21,893 bases of DNA from a virus. The stretch lies in IMG/VR virus record IMGVR_UViG_3300040751_002909, positions 1 to 21,893 of that record. One strand, written 5' to 3'. Made by a program: the position numbers and the translations under genes. This document shows positions 4,916-13,238 of the stretch, in pieces. Under the pieces are notes generated by a model that saw only the letters and a program-made list of their open reading frames with translations, did not search any database and was not told the origin of the DNA. The stretch's first letter is position 1; each line of letters begins with the position of its first letter.

Positions 4916-7366
4916 CTAATAGAATGCGTAAAAGCTTCCCGTGTCTCCCGCGAATCCAATTTTATCTATTAAGTGAGAACTTGTCACACTAAAGCCGAGT
5001 TCGGTTGTCAGGTTTACAGTTGTGCCGCTAATGCTTTCAACTGTTGCGCTAGCGTTTTCGCTGTAATCTGCTAAGTGAATTTGCAGCGGAGCGCCAACAT
5101 AAAACTTTCCAATATCGCCAGAGTCAACCGTGAAAGATGTTGTATTGCCACCAGTCGCCGCTACTTGCGGATTCCAGAAACAATGGATTGCTTTGTAGAG
5201 CTTTAACTCTCTAGCGTCGCTTTCATCATAAACTGGAGGCTCTATAATCATGTTCTCAGTGGGCGTAAAAGATAGTGGCGGGTTTACTATTAAAACGTTT
5301 GGTCTTGTAGCTGATAGGCCAATGAGCGTAGTTCTTTCGCTTGTGGAGTGATCATCTGATCTAACCCTAATGTCTGATAAGATATAATCAGCCCACTTGT
5401 CTCTCTCTAGCTCAAAATCCTCTGTTCCAAAGCTCTTTTTCACAACTATATTTGATGCTGTTGAGCCTGACCCCACAAGACTAGCAGGAGCCCATGTCCC
5501 ATAGCGTGCCCTTACCCCTAAGTTAGTGTCCTGAATAATGATTTTACACTCGCCTGTGCGCAGATTTATCTGCTTATCGATGCACTCAAATACGCGAGGG
5601 AGAAAGTCGCGGTTACCTTGTGTGATGTCAGAAACACCAAGAGATGCCCCATCAAAGATTACCGTATCCCCTGGCTCGATAGCAAAGCCAGTTTTAAAAT
5701 TAACACCAACCTCTACAGTTTCGGCTCCGTATTGATAGCGATCTAAAAAGCGAGAGGATATTGCTTCAATCTTGTTTCTATTCGCCTCGCTTTCTCTGAT
5801 GCCACCGCACTCGATCTCTAAAACCCTGTTGCCAATATTGATTCTATTGGTAGAGTCAGCACTTTGAGTAATAACGGCAGATAAGAAGCGATCATCTATA
5901 GAATCATCGTTAAACTTATAAGCGATTGCATTATAGAAAGCATTATTAATAGAGCGGGTCATCTTTAAAGATGTTGCATTGGTCACATTGTCCGCATTAA
6001 TAGTCTTTGCTTTAGGCCCTACAATTGGGGGTGCTGAAATTCCTACTGATATGCGTCCAGCCCTAGGGAGAGAGAACAAACCAGAGGGATAGAATAGTTG
6101 AGAGGCGATAAAATCAGCTAGATTTAAATCATCTTTGATATAATGCTCATAGCTAAAGAATTGAGCGCTAAAGGTCTCTTGTAGTGATTCAAACTGAGCA
6201 ATATCTACATGATAGGCTTTTATATTTTTTCCAGCACCAAATGTTCCAAGCACGTTATATTTACTCTTGAATAAAATGGTGGCACTTAAGTCAATCTCTT
6301 CTGTTAGCGCCTGATCAACAACAATCCAAGAGCCGCTAGAGTTTGAGCCAAAAGACAAGATGTTTCTATAGCTAAAAAGGTTGCCAACGCTTGCCCCAAC
6401 AGTAAGTGCTGCTTGATCGCCTACGGTTAGACCAAACTTTTCTTGTACGTCTATACCGTCAAAGAATACCGCACCTGGCACGCTAGTGGTCGCGTCAACC
6501 CTTACTATTCTGGAGGCGGTAGCAGTTGCAAACTCCTCTTGTGCTGCCGTGGGGTCACTAAGCATCATCTTTAATGCTAGATCAATAGGGCCACCACTTA
6601 GTTTGTAAAATGACTCTATCTCATCTCCTATTCCATGTGACTGGGCAACGGTGTTTAAAGCCCCTCTTTCTGAGATAAGAAATTCGTTATTAACAATGTT
6701 CGAAACCTTCATGATTTCATCATTGATTCTTATATAGGTTTCAAGCTCATTGTTATTTGATGGCTCGACAAATCCAGTAACATCATCGGCAAAAGCCAGC
6801 GTTGCCGAGTCTGTCATTGCCACCGTTAGCTCTGTGGTTGCTTTTGGGAGAAGTATTTGACGCTTGAGGGTTTCAGGATGTTGAATCTGCACCTCGCAGT
6901 ACCCTGCTCCAAAGGCGCAAGATGCCACGACTCCCACAAATAAACGTGCTGAGTCGACTGGGTGCTTTGATCCCTGCGCTTGCCAGTAGACTACGGCTTC
7001 ACGCCCCAGCACATCAGCAACGGTAATACCTGGGGAGAATATTCTCGTAAGCTCATCGTCTTTATCAATCAGTCTGATCTTAAAGCTGGTAACCGATGAA
7101 GCCCCGCCCTTGTCTTGATCTAGTTTTTGACTGATGTTGTTGGTCGTTCCACTAAGAGAAACATAGTCTTTAGAGCCCACGTCCTCAGTTGAGCCACCAT
7201 AAAGCGTGCCATCACCAAATGTAATGGCGTCACCATAACGGGCAACCTTGGTGACTTTGACGCTGCCAAAAAGGAAATCAAAGCCATCAATCTCAAGGAT
7301 GATGTTTCCGCTGATATTGTTTTGAGAAAGAAACGCCTCGGCTTCTAGTGAAAGTTCTAGTGCCAT
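4916..7366 (-). CDS. Large tail hub / tail-tip protein, 816 aa
   Basis: The largest gene here after the tape measure region. The N-terminal part (1-165) resembles tail hub domains: FGSVKVTKVARYGDAITFGDG, LIDKDDELTRIFSPG and then REAVVYWQAQG with LFVGVV, a layout like gp27-type or Tal-type hub strands that report measured axes and rings. The middle holds another hub-like piece (AISSRFLDRYQYGAETVEVGV, then FAIEPGDTVIFDG at about 560), typical of the second hub barrel in siphovirus tail-tip proteins. The C-terminal 200 residues are beta-rich. No peptidase or lysozyme motif was noticed. It should close the distal tail tube and open for DNA. The start ATG at 7364-7366 follows a lysine micro-ORF whose AAGAAG may act as ribosome binding site. 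The assignment is by pattern and position, not by search. Confidence 0.6.
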   Translation of the reverse strand: MALELSLEAEAFLSQNNISGNIILEIDGFDFLFGSVKVTKVARYGDAITFGDGTLYGGSTEDVGSKDYVSLSGTTNNISQKLDQDKGGASSVTSFKIRLIDKDDELTRIFSPGITVADVLGREAVVYWQAQGSKHPVDSARLFVGVVASCAFGAGYCEVQIQHPETLKRQILLPKATTELTVAMTDSATLAFADDVTGFVEPSNNNELETYIRINDEIMKVSNIVNNEFLISERGALNTVAQSHGIGDEIESFYKLSGGPIDLALKMMLSDPTAAQEEFATATASRIVRVDATTSVPGAVFFDGIDVQEKFGLTVGDQAALTVGASVGNLFSYRNILSFGSNSSGSWIVVDQALTEEIDLSATILFKSKYNVLGTFGAGKNIKAYHVDIAQFESLQETFSAQFFSYEHYIKDDLNLADFIASQLFYPSGLFSLPRAGRISVGISAPPIVGPKAKTINADNVTNATSLKMTRSINNAFYNAIAYKFNDDSIDDRFLSAVITQSADSTNRINIGNRVLEIECGGIRESEANRNKIEAISSRFLDRYQYGAETVEVGVNFKTGFAIEPGDTVIFDGASLGVSDITQGNRDFLPRVFECIDKQINLRTGECKIIIQDTNLGVRARYGTWAPASLVGSGSTASNIVVKKSFGTEDFELERDKWADYILSDIRVRSDDHSTSERTTLIGLSATRPNVLIVNPPLSFTPTENMIIEPPVYDESDARELKLYKAIHCFWNPQVAATGGNTTSFTVDSGDIGKFYVGAPLQIHLADYSENASATVESISGTTVNLTTELGFSVTSSHLIDKIGFAGDTGSFYAFY

Positions 7367-7370
7367 TTAG

Positions 7371-7418
7371 CTACTTCTTTTTCTTCTTTGTTTTTTTCTT
7401 TTTCTTTTTATCGTACAT
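7371..7418 (-). CDS. Lysine micro-ORF, 15 aa
   Basis: Encodes MYDKKKKKKTKKKKK, eleven lysines in fifteen residues. Its ATG shares one base with the stop of the upstream TM/coiled-coil gene (TAATG), and its stop is four bases before the hub ATG. Codons alternate AAA and AAG. It may be a real micropeptide (nucleic-acid or membrane binding), or only a purine-rich unstructured spacer that carries ribosomes to the hub start. Too short for statistical proof. Confidence 0.4.
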   Translation of the reverse strand: MYDKKKKKKTKKKKK

Positions 7419-7666
7419 TATTTAAACCTTTCTATTAAAAGCTCTCTCAAGCCCTTAATCTCTTCCTTAATTTCTCTTAGGTCACGCTGCAAAACCTTGT
7501 CTCTTTCAATCTCTTGAGTTTCTAGTTTTATCATGCGTGTCTTAAGCGTGTTAATCTCTGCGGAGACTTCTGAGACAATCCCGTAACCAACAGGGGCAAG
7601 CCCGACAATCATGGTGCCGAGTGCCGTTGCTGCTGTGGTTTTTTTGAGTTTGTCTTTTAAGTCCAT
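7418..7666 (-). CDS. TM plus coiled-coil protein, 82 aa (i-spanin- or XhlA-like)
   Basis: Residues about 11-31 (TAATALGTMIVGLAPVGYGIV) are hydrophobic enough for one TM helix after a charged start (MDLKDKLKK). Residues 33-82 form a strong coiled coil with heptads (INTLKTRMIKLETQEIERDK, then LREIKEEIKGLRELL). N-terminal anchor and periplasmic coiled coil match the layout of an i-spanin (Rz); XhlA-type proteins have the same parts in reverse order. Located between the signal-peptide adhesin and the hub, far from the endolysin, so a role in tail or membrane passage of DNA is also possible. TAATG junctions at both ends. Confidence 0.5.
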   Translation of the reverse strand: MDLKDKLKKTTAATALGTMIVGLAPVGYGIVSEVSAEINTLKTRMIKLETQEIERDKVLQRDLREIKEEIKGLRELLIERFK

Positions 7667-9966
7667 TAGCGTACCTTTGTTATTTTACATTGAGTATAGA
7701 CTTCATTTGTACCGTCATTTGTCGGAACACCTAGGCCGTTACCTGCTTGACCACTAGCCGTATATTGTTGGAGGTCAAATGTTTCCGATGCGTTGATATT
7801 AATTCTTCCATTTAAGATTGAATTAGTCTGTACATCTGTGGTTGTTGAGTTGTATGCGCTTAGGCCGATAATTAAGTCGGATGGTGTTCCTGTTGGGTCT
7901 TGTCTTAATTTTAACTTGTGTATGTTTGATTTATAAATAGGAGCATGACATTCTATATTATATGAGCCTGCCTCAAGAGTAAAATCATTAGACGCTAAAG
8001 ACAAGAAGGAGCAGTCACCTTCTGTAGTGTTTAAATCTCTGTTATTCCACGTAGTCGTTGTTGAACTCCCCGCAGCGACAGTTGTCGCCTTAACGTCCTT
8101 CACGTAACAAGTAGGCTGCCCAAATGTGCCGACAAAAAGCGACCTGTCACCATAATTACCTTTAATGGTTATACTGTGAATGGTGCTGTTGTTAAGAGTC
8201 ACACCTTGGTCTGACCTAAAAGAGAGAGTGTCTCCCTCATTAAGTTTTACCACGCCATCAAATTTTTTCTCAGCCGATGCAGGGCCAGTACCAAGAGGGA
8301 TACTCTGGACTCCGTTTATATAAGCATAGATATAAAAAGAACTATTTGACGTTATATCAACAACACCATGGACTTCATAAAAACCATACTTGGGTGCTGT
8401 AAAAACTGTACCATTCCAAGAGCCGCTTGTATCTTCGACCTCATTAGCGAAGTCAATATTAGTCGTGTTCGCAGTAATGGAAGTTCCTGCGTTTCCTGTC
8501 GCTCTAAGGTATGAACCTGTTAAACTATCGACAGCTGTTGTGTAAACCTTGTCGGTTTCTTTAATGTAGTCGGTGCCTTGTCTTTGGCAAACAACTTCAA
8601 AACCGCTATTACTCAAAGAACCCGAAGAGCAAATTGTTATTCTAGCGTCAAACTGACTGCTTGTTGATGCTGTGTTTTGAGTAGCACACCTTCCTGTTGT
8701 TGTTGGTTTTAGTACGCAGTTAGGTGCCTCGGAAAATAATCCTGCTTTTAGCGTACAGGTATATGGTGAGGTTGTTGTGCAGTTGCCGTCAATCCAGTCA
8801 ACATTTTCCTTTGTAACGTTGCCGCTACCGTCAACCTCGGCACTAAAAACATTCTCAACACTCGCTGAATCTGTGCGGTTTTTCACCACGACACCTTGAG
8901 AGGTGTTAGAAAGTTCGTTTACGGGAACGATTGCTTCTACTGAAAACTTGCTTGATGATCCAAATAGCACGTTGCCATCTAACCCCTCGGTAAAGCTATT
9001 ATTGGCTGATGGGTCAAGTCTTCTACCAGCTTGAAGAAAGTTGTCTCCGCCCACTCCAATAACCGAAAGGGTCTCATCTGATGCAACACTCTCCCTTTCA
9101 ATGTGTCCAAACCTTAAAACTTCTGTTGTGTCAGTTCCTTTGATTGTGTAACCGTTTGGTAACGGAATAGTAAAATCAGATGCAGCAACAGTTCCAGTTT
9201 GAACTTTAAGGCTTATAAAAACAGTATCACCAACTCTTTTCCATTTTGAGTGTAAAAGAGTGTCTGAGCCAATCCCTGTTATGTCTGGGCTATAGTCAGT
9301 CCACTCACTCGAAGCAAAAATATTCGTGGGACTTAAAGGGTCAGAAGCGAACTCGATGTCATCAATGATAAGCTCCGAATTCGCCGACTGAGCAAGCACG
9401 GAAATATCATAATCAATCGAAGCCTCGCCATCTGTTGAGAAGTAACCGCAATGCTTCTTGGCTGTGGTTGACGCTGGAATTGGAATCTCAACTAAGACCG
9501 ATGTAGAAGTGTTGCCGTACACCTGAAACGCCATGTCGTTATTGTTGCCGTTCCATTTAGCATTGAAGCATACCTCGATCAGATTCTTGGTTTGCTCTTT
9601 AGCTGCCAAGGTAATTGTAGGGCCTTCACATTTTACACCAACTGTCGGGGGCGTTGCGCCTTGGGTGAAACTTTTAGAAGTCCCATCAATTTCGTCTACT
9701 GTCTCATCCGCTGCGGTTAAGTTAGTTCCACAGGTAAAGGAAACACTAGCCCCCTCAAAGTCCTCTTGAAAGAAAACATCTTTAGGGCGATCATCGAGCC
9801 TTTTAGAGTCAAAAGTAATAACGTCATTTAGAACGCTGAGAATCTTTCCACTTCCAAAGATAAAGCCGTTTTGAAAGGTTTCAAGATAAGCCCCTGACGG
9901 CCATAGAACTGCCGCCATAACGGGGATAGAGATTGCTAGAATAAAACCAAGAATAAATCTTTTCAT
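7666..9966 (-). CDS. Cysteine-rich adhesin-like tail-cassette protein with Sec signal peptide, 766 aa
   Basis: Residues 1-19 form a classical Sec signal: MKR, then hydrophobic FILGFILAISIPV and MA before AV. Residues about 65-205 look like a carbohydrate-binding-type beta sandwich (EDFEGASVSFTCG; LIIDDIEF). Residues 218-275 (WTDYSPDITGIGSDTL; WKRVGDTVFISLKVQTG; PLPNGYTI) follow a motif common in phage tail-fibre modules. Residues 390-468 carry six cysteines. Residues 475-602 resemble a C1q/TNF-like jelly roll (YLRATGNAGTSITANTT; FTAPKYGFYEVHG; LNEGDTLSF), followed by a last beta domain. There are 14 cysteines, unusual for a cytoplasmically assembled virion protein. Likely a receptor-binding or surface adhesion protein; whether it is exported or in the virion is open. 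TAATG couplings at both ends. Confidence 0.65.
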   Translation of the reverse strand: MKRFILGFILAISIPVMAAVLWPSGAYLETFQNGFIFGSGKILSVLNDVITFDSKRLDDRPKDVFFQEDFEGASVSFTCGTNLTAADETVDEIDGTSKSFTQGATPPTVGVKCEGPTITLAAKEQTKNLIEVCFNAKWNGNNNDMAFQVYGNTSTSVLVEIPIPASTTAKKHCGYFSTDGEASIDYDISVLAQSANSELIIDDIEFASDPLSPTNIFASSEWTDYSPDITGIGSDTLLHSKWKRVGDTVFISLKVQTGTVAASDFTIPLPNGYTIKGTDTTEVLRFGHIERESVASDETLSVIGVGGDNFLQAGRRLDPSANNSFTEGLDGNVLFGSSSKFSVEAIVPVNELSNTSQGVVVKNRTDSASVENVFSAEVDGSGNVTKENVDWIDGNCTTTSPYTCTLKAGLFSEAPNCVLKPTTTGRCATQNTASTSSQFDARITICSSGSLSNSGFEVVCQRQGTDYIKETDKVYTTAVDSLTGSYLRATGNAGTSITANTTNIDFANEVEDTSGSWNGTVFTAPKYGFYEVHGVVDITSNSSFYIYAYINGVQSIPLGTGPASAEKKFDGVVKLNEGDTLSFRSDQGVTLNNSTIHSITIKGNYGDRSLFVGTFGQPTCYVKDVKATTVAAGSSTTTTWNNRDLNTTEGDCSFLSLASNDFTLEAGSYNIECHAPIYKSNIHKLKLRQDPTGTPSDLIIGLSAYNSTTTDVQTNSILNGRININASETFDLQQYTASGQAGNGLGVPTNDGTNEVYTQCKITKVR

Positions 9967-10277
9967 TATGCCTCTGCCTTTAAGTTTGCTGCTAAAATTC
10001 CACTTGTGTTTGTTGTGCCTGCTGCAAGCTTTAAAGAAAGTCTAGAGTTTGCGGGAATGTTTACTTCTAGCTCATTACCACCTGCCAACACCAAAGCCGT
10101 ATCAACTTCACTTGCCGCTGCGCCGACTGCTAAAATCATAGGATCGCCATCAGGGTAGAAAAACTCTATTTTCTTAATCACATCACTACCAGTGTCGGCG
10201 ATAAACTCGACATAAGCGCCCGTGCCAACATTGCTTACACTAAAGTCTAGCGTAGCGGTTAAAACTGTCTCAAACAT
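9966..10277 (-). CDS. Possible internally started C-terminal fibre domain, 103 aa
   Basis: ATG at 10275-10277 (MFETVLTATLDFSV) is preceded by AGGTGGGATT, a good ribosome binding site. The product would be the C-terminal beta domain alone (ends SGILAANLKAEA). In many phages the WKR-type domain just before this point ends the fibre protein, so this could be a separately made subunit besides, or instead of, the fused product. It is in the same frame as the longer gene. Confidence 0.45.
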   Translation of the reverse strand: MFETVLTATLDFSVSNVGTGAYVEFIADTGSDVIKKIEFFYPDGDPMILAVGAAASEVDTALVLAGGNELEVNIPANSRLSLKLAAGTTNTSGILAANLKAEA

Positions 10278-10699
10278 AATCCCACCTAATCTTTTCCAAA
10301 TTGCCGCACCTGTAGAAACATCGAGGGCAATAAAAGCCTTATCATCTGTAACATTAACCCAAAGAGAGCCAACCTCATAGCCGCTAGTGTTGTCATTCGC
10401 CGCACCTGGATTGGTTGTAGCTGTAAAGTTGTTGAGGGTAACGCTCGCTTGAAGGTTGGCAATATCAACGTCATTGCTGGCAATGTTGGCAGCATTGGTT
10501 GCGATATTTGCGGCGTTAGTATTAATTTGCTGTTGTGCATTTGAAATAGTGCCACCGCTAGAGGGGTGATTTAGCGCAACAATTCCAATCGTAGAAGTAT
10601 CTACGAGCCTGGATAAAAACGCTGCATTTGTGGTGGAAGCATCAACTGGTTGGCCGTCACTTACTGAGATAACCCACCCCCTGTAGTTACATTAATCAT
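9966..10699 (-). CDS. Tail fibre-like protein, frame broken at a run of five G
   Basis: Start ATG at 10697-10699 overlaps the stop of the distal-tail gene (ATGA) and has AGGGAAAGG upstream. It encodes MINVTTGG and then meets a stop 12 codons in. Moving back one base at the G run 10677-10681 gives an unbroken frame to 9966: MINVTTGGWVISVSDGQPVD and on, 244 aa. That frame has no usable start of its own before residue 142, and it is clearly coding. Residues 52-86 are a coiled coil of NTNAANIA-type repeats; 105-138 (DNTSGYEVGSLWV, KAFIALDVSTGAAIWKR) is a short domain common in phage fibres; 142-244 is a beta domain. One extra G would restore the gene, so a homopolymer error, true mutation or frameshifting are all possible. 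Confidence 0.72.
10677..10681 (-). other. Frame break at G5 homopolymer
   Basis: Read on the minus strand: ACA GGG GGT GGG TTA in the start frame. A -1 change here (or one inserted G) leads to TGG GTT ATC, continuing the long fibre frame. The site does not fit the X XXY YYZ slippery rule, so programmed frameshifting is not the first choice. Confidence 0.7.
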
Positions 10700-11481
10700 G
10701 TCCTTTCCCTAAATCTTAACAATCCCGTTTCAAAGAAGCCAACCAATCCACGCCCATAAAGCTCTCTTAGTTTATAGCCCGTTCCTGTTCCAGAGGTGGG
10801 AGTTCGCTCAAGTATTATGGTGGCGGTCAAAGCTGATCTATTGCTTTCATCTTCCATGAACTCAATATCACCCTTTGTGATGGCGTATTGCATGAATGAT
10901 CTTAGCTTTGAAACGGCAAGGGGGTCGTTAGTAAACAAGCCGCCCCTGGTTCTCATTTCGTTATTCGTTATAGGCCCTATATTAAACTCTAAAAACTTTC
11001 TAGTGCCAATGGAGTAGACCTCAACAGATCCGCTTGCGCTTTCGTTAATATTGGCCTGCGCGATCTCTTGGTAGTCATCTAGTCCCACATAGCTTTGAAG
11101 AGGAAACTGAGGGATATACTCACTCCCCGCTGGTGAGCCCGTGTAAGTATTGGCCCCTATGAAATCACTAGCGGCAAAGCCCAAAACGCTAGCAGCACTC
11201 AGGCCACTATTTGAGCCGCTAGAAAAAAGCAGTTGGAAATTCGAGGGGGCGCTGATCGTGAAGGTGCGATCATTTCTATTTGCTGTTACCGTATATTCTT
11301 GGCCGCCAACGTCGTTAAGACGAGTTGAAACTTCACTCGCTAGGTCGGTGAAGGAGTAACTGCCAGCGTTTAGGGTCGTGGTAAGCTCTGTAGTTCCACC
11401 ATCCTCAGAAAAGTTGATATAAATATCATTAACCGTGACGGTGAAGCCATAATAAAAAACGGGGGTTGTAGTTATGCTCAC
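10696..11481 (-). CDS. Distal-tail-type structural protein, 261 aa
   Basis: Follows the tape measure, where siphoviruses encode Dit. Two recognisable parts: residues 36-100 with TLNAGSYSFTDLASEVSTRLN, a DRTFTIS strand and LLFSSGSNSG leading to VLGFAASDF; then IPQFPLQSYVGLDDYQEIAQ and GTRKFLEFNIGPITN at about 165-180. I have seen this pattern in phage tail proteins lying after the tape measure, but cannot name a family number. It would form the ring joining tail tube and tip. GTG start at 11479-11481 overlaps the tape measure stop (GTGA). The stop overlaps the ATG of the broken fibre gene. Confidence 0.6.
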   Translation of the reverse strand: MSITTTPVFYYGFTVTVNDIYINFSEDGGTTELTTTLNAGSYSFTDLASEVSTRLNDVGGQEYTVTANRNDRTFTISAPSNFQLLFSSGSNSGLSAASVLGFAASDFIGANTYTGSPAGSEYIPQFPLQSYVGLDDYQEIAQANINESASGSVEVYSIGTRKFLEFNIGPITNNEMRTRGGLFTNDPLAVSKLRSFMQYAITKGDIEFMEDESNRSALTATIILERTPTSGTGTGYKLRELYGRGLVGFFETGLLRFRERT

Positions 11482-13238
11482 GCTATACTCCCGACAATTC
11501 TAACATTTTCATCTCTAATGGTCTTCTCGAGTATGCTCGCCAGCCTTAGACCGGTTTCCTCGGAATCGAATATATTTCCGTTAACTGTAAGTTGAACGCG
11601 GGCTTCTGGGTTTTCTCTTTCCTCTGGTGTTGTTTGTGTGAATTGATCATCAGTTTGAATACCCTCACCAGCAGCAGAGCCAAAACCACCTACGGATGGT
11701 GCGGGAGTTGATCCGCCGCCAAGTGATCCAGCAAATGTTTTAAGAGCAGCACCAGCAGCAATAAGAGCCCCACCAAGAGCAACGGCAGCGAAAGGTGATC
11801 CAACTAAAGACTTTTTTAGCGCATCAATAGCAATGGCCGAGCCAATTACTGTTGTACCAATCGAAATGGCAAGATCACCTAGTGCATTTAAAACAATACC
11901 GACAAAACCCTTAAAGCCATTTCCAGCGCCAGCGAGTATTTTCCCAACGTCCTGAAAGGCAACGGAAAGGGTGTTTACTAAGCCGTTTTTAATAACATTG
12001 TTAAGACCAGCGACCTCTTGAGCAACAGCGTCTTTGGTTCTCTTAAAACTTATTTGAGTCTCACCCCTAAAGCTTCTTGCTGCGTTTATAGCTTGCTGAT
12101 ACTTATCTAAAATAGTGTTGATTCTTGCCGTGAAAGCCTGAGTCTGTTCTTCTGTCACAAGCTCATTTAGGGTTTCATCTACAAGTTCGCCCAAAACTTG
12201 ATCTGTTGTTTCTTTTGCGATTCTTACTTGCTCAGAGATTTGCCTAAATGGTTCACCAAGAGCGCCAGGTATCTTTGCCCCTAGTTCAACGACCGCGTTC
12301 ACCCCTGTTGCAACGGCAGCGATTAACCCTTGTATTAATGTCTTTGCGACGTTTACGCCTGTATTAATAAAGCCAAAGAATCTTTGAAATGGTGGTATTA
12401 AAAACTCATTAGCGGTTCTTGCTAAACTAATCGCCCCTAATAGAAGCTGCCCAAACGGATCATTATCAGCAGCACCAGAAAGTGATTTTGAAAAATCTGC
12501 TATTAGTTTCGATGTGGTATTTATAACCGCAATAAATGCTGGGCTATTTGTAACAACGCGACCAATGGCCTCTTGAAAATCGCCAAAGGTGTTTGATAGT
12601 TGAGCCGTAGCCCCTGCGAATGTTCTAACCCTTCCTTGAGCAGCGCCAGCAAACTTTTCTGCGAGAATATCAATAGCAGCGCCCGCCCTTAATTGCTCTT
12701 GAGTCAATCCCTTAAGCTCTGGGATAACCTCTCCCAACTCTCCAGCATAGCCGCCAAGTGTTTTACCCACGTTTCTAACAGCGCTGTTTAAATCAATATT
12801 AAGCGACTCAGCTAGATCAGCGCCAGCGGCAACAATAGCCTTAGACTGTTCAGCGGTAGCACCTAATGCTTGAGCAAATGCGATCTGGCTTAATATTGCC
12901 TCATCACCAAACCTTGTGGTTTCCTGTATCTGCCTTGCAAAGTTTTGAAGGTCTTGACTTATAGCTTCTGTAAACTGACCAGTTACCGCTAATTGGGTAT
13001 TGAGGTCTTGAATGGCCTGCTGTTGGACAGCGGCGGCGCGAATAGAGTCTTTAAAAAAATCAATAGACTTAGCAAAAGCGGCAACACCAGCAATCGCGGC
13101 AGTTATTAAACCGATGTTGGCCTTAAATCCAGCGGCAAAAGAGGCGGCGCTTTGCTTTCCAATTTGCTGCGTGTCTCTAATGGTTTTCTTTTTCGCTTTG
13201 TCGGTGTCAAGATCGAGGTCTACTTCTAATGTTGCCAC
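11478..13238 (-). CDS. Tail tape measure protein, 586 aa
   Basis: Long, mostly helical, Ala/Gly-rich protein placed directly after the G/GT chaperones, the standard tape-measure position. Hydrophobic segments near residues 40-58 (ANIGLITAAIAGVAAFA) and about 430-505 (VGIVLNALGDLAISIG; AAVALGGALIAAGAAL) suit membrane passage of DNA. The first 150 residues include QNFARQIQETTRFGDEAILS and GATAEQSKAIVAAGADLAES, typical of tape-measure N-terminal parts. With about 1.5 angstrom per residue, as known for helical tape measures, the tail would be roughly 88 nm (inference). No lysozyme or peptidase motif seen. GTG start shares the G of the stop of the chaperone gene (TAGTG). Confidence 0.87.
   Translation of the reverse strand: MATLEVDLDLDTDKAKKKTIRDTQQIGKQSAASFAAGFKANIGLITAAIAGVAAFAKSIDFFKDSIRAAAVQQQAIQDLNTQLAVTGQFTEAISQDLQNFARQIQETTRFGDEAILSQIAFAQALGATAEQSKAIVAAGADLAESLNIDLNSAVRNVGKTLGGYAGELGEVIPELKGLTQEQLRAGAAIDILAEKFAGAAQGRVRTFAGATAQLSNTFGDFQEAIGRVVTNSPAFIAVINTTSKLIADFSKSLSGAADNDPFGQLLLGAISLARTANEFLIPPFQRFFGFINTGVNVAKTLIQGLIAAVATGVNAVVELGAKIPGALGEPFRQISEQVRIAKETTDQVLGELVDETLNELVTEEQTQAFTARINTILDKYQQAINAARSFRGETQISFKRTKDAVAQEVAGLNNVIKNGLVNTLSVAFQDVGKILAGAGNGFKGFVGIVLNALGDLAISIGTTVIGSAIAIDALKKSLVGSPFAAVALGGALIAAGAALKTFAGSLGGGSTPAPSVGGFGSAAGEGIQTDDQFTQTTPEERENPEARVQLTVNGNIFDSEETGLRLASILEKTIRDENVRIVGSIA

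Noticed and set aside
10286-10555. Open frame of 89 codons on the minus strand
   Set aside because: It overlaps the fibre frame in another register; its product (rich in Leu, Met, Pro) looks like an off-frame reading of the NAANIA repeats.
10677-10681. Canonical programmed frameshift at the G5 run
   Set aside because: Codons ACA GGG GGT do not satisfy X XXY YYZ, and I saw no downstream stem; an indel is simpler, though the site is kept as a finding.
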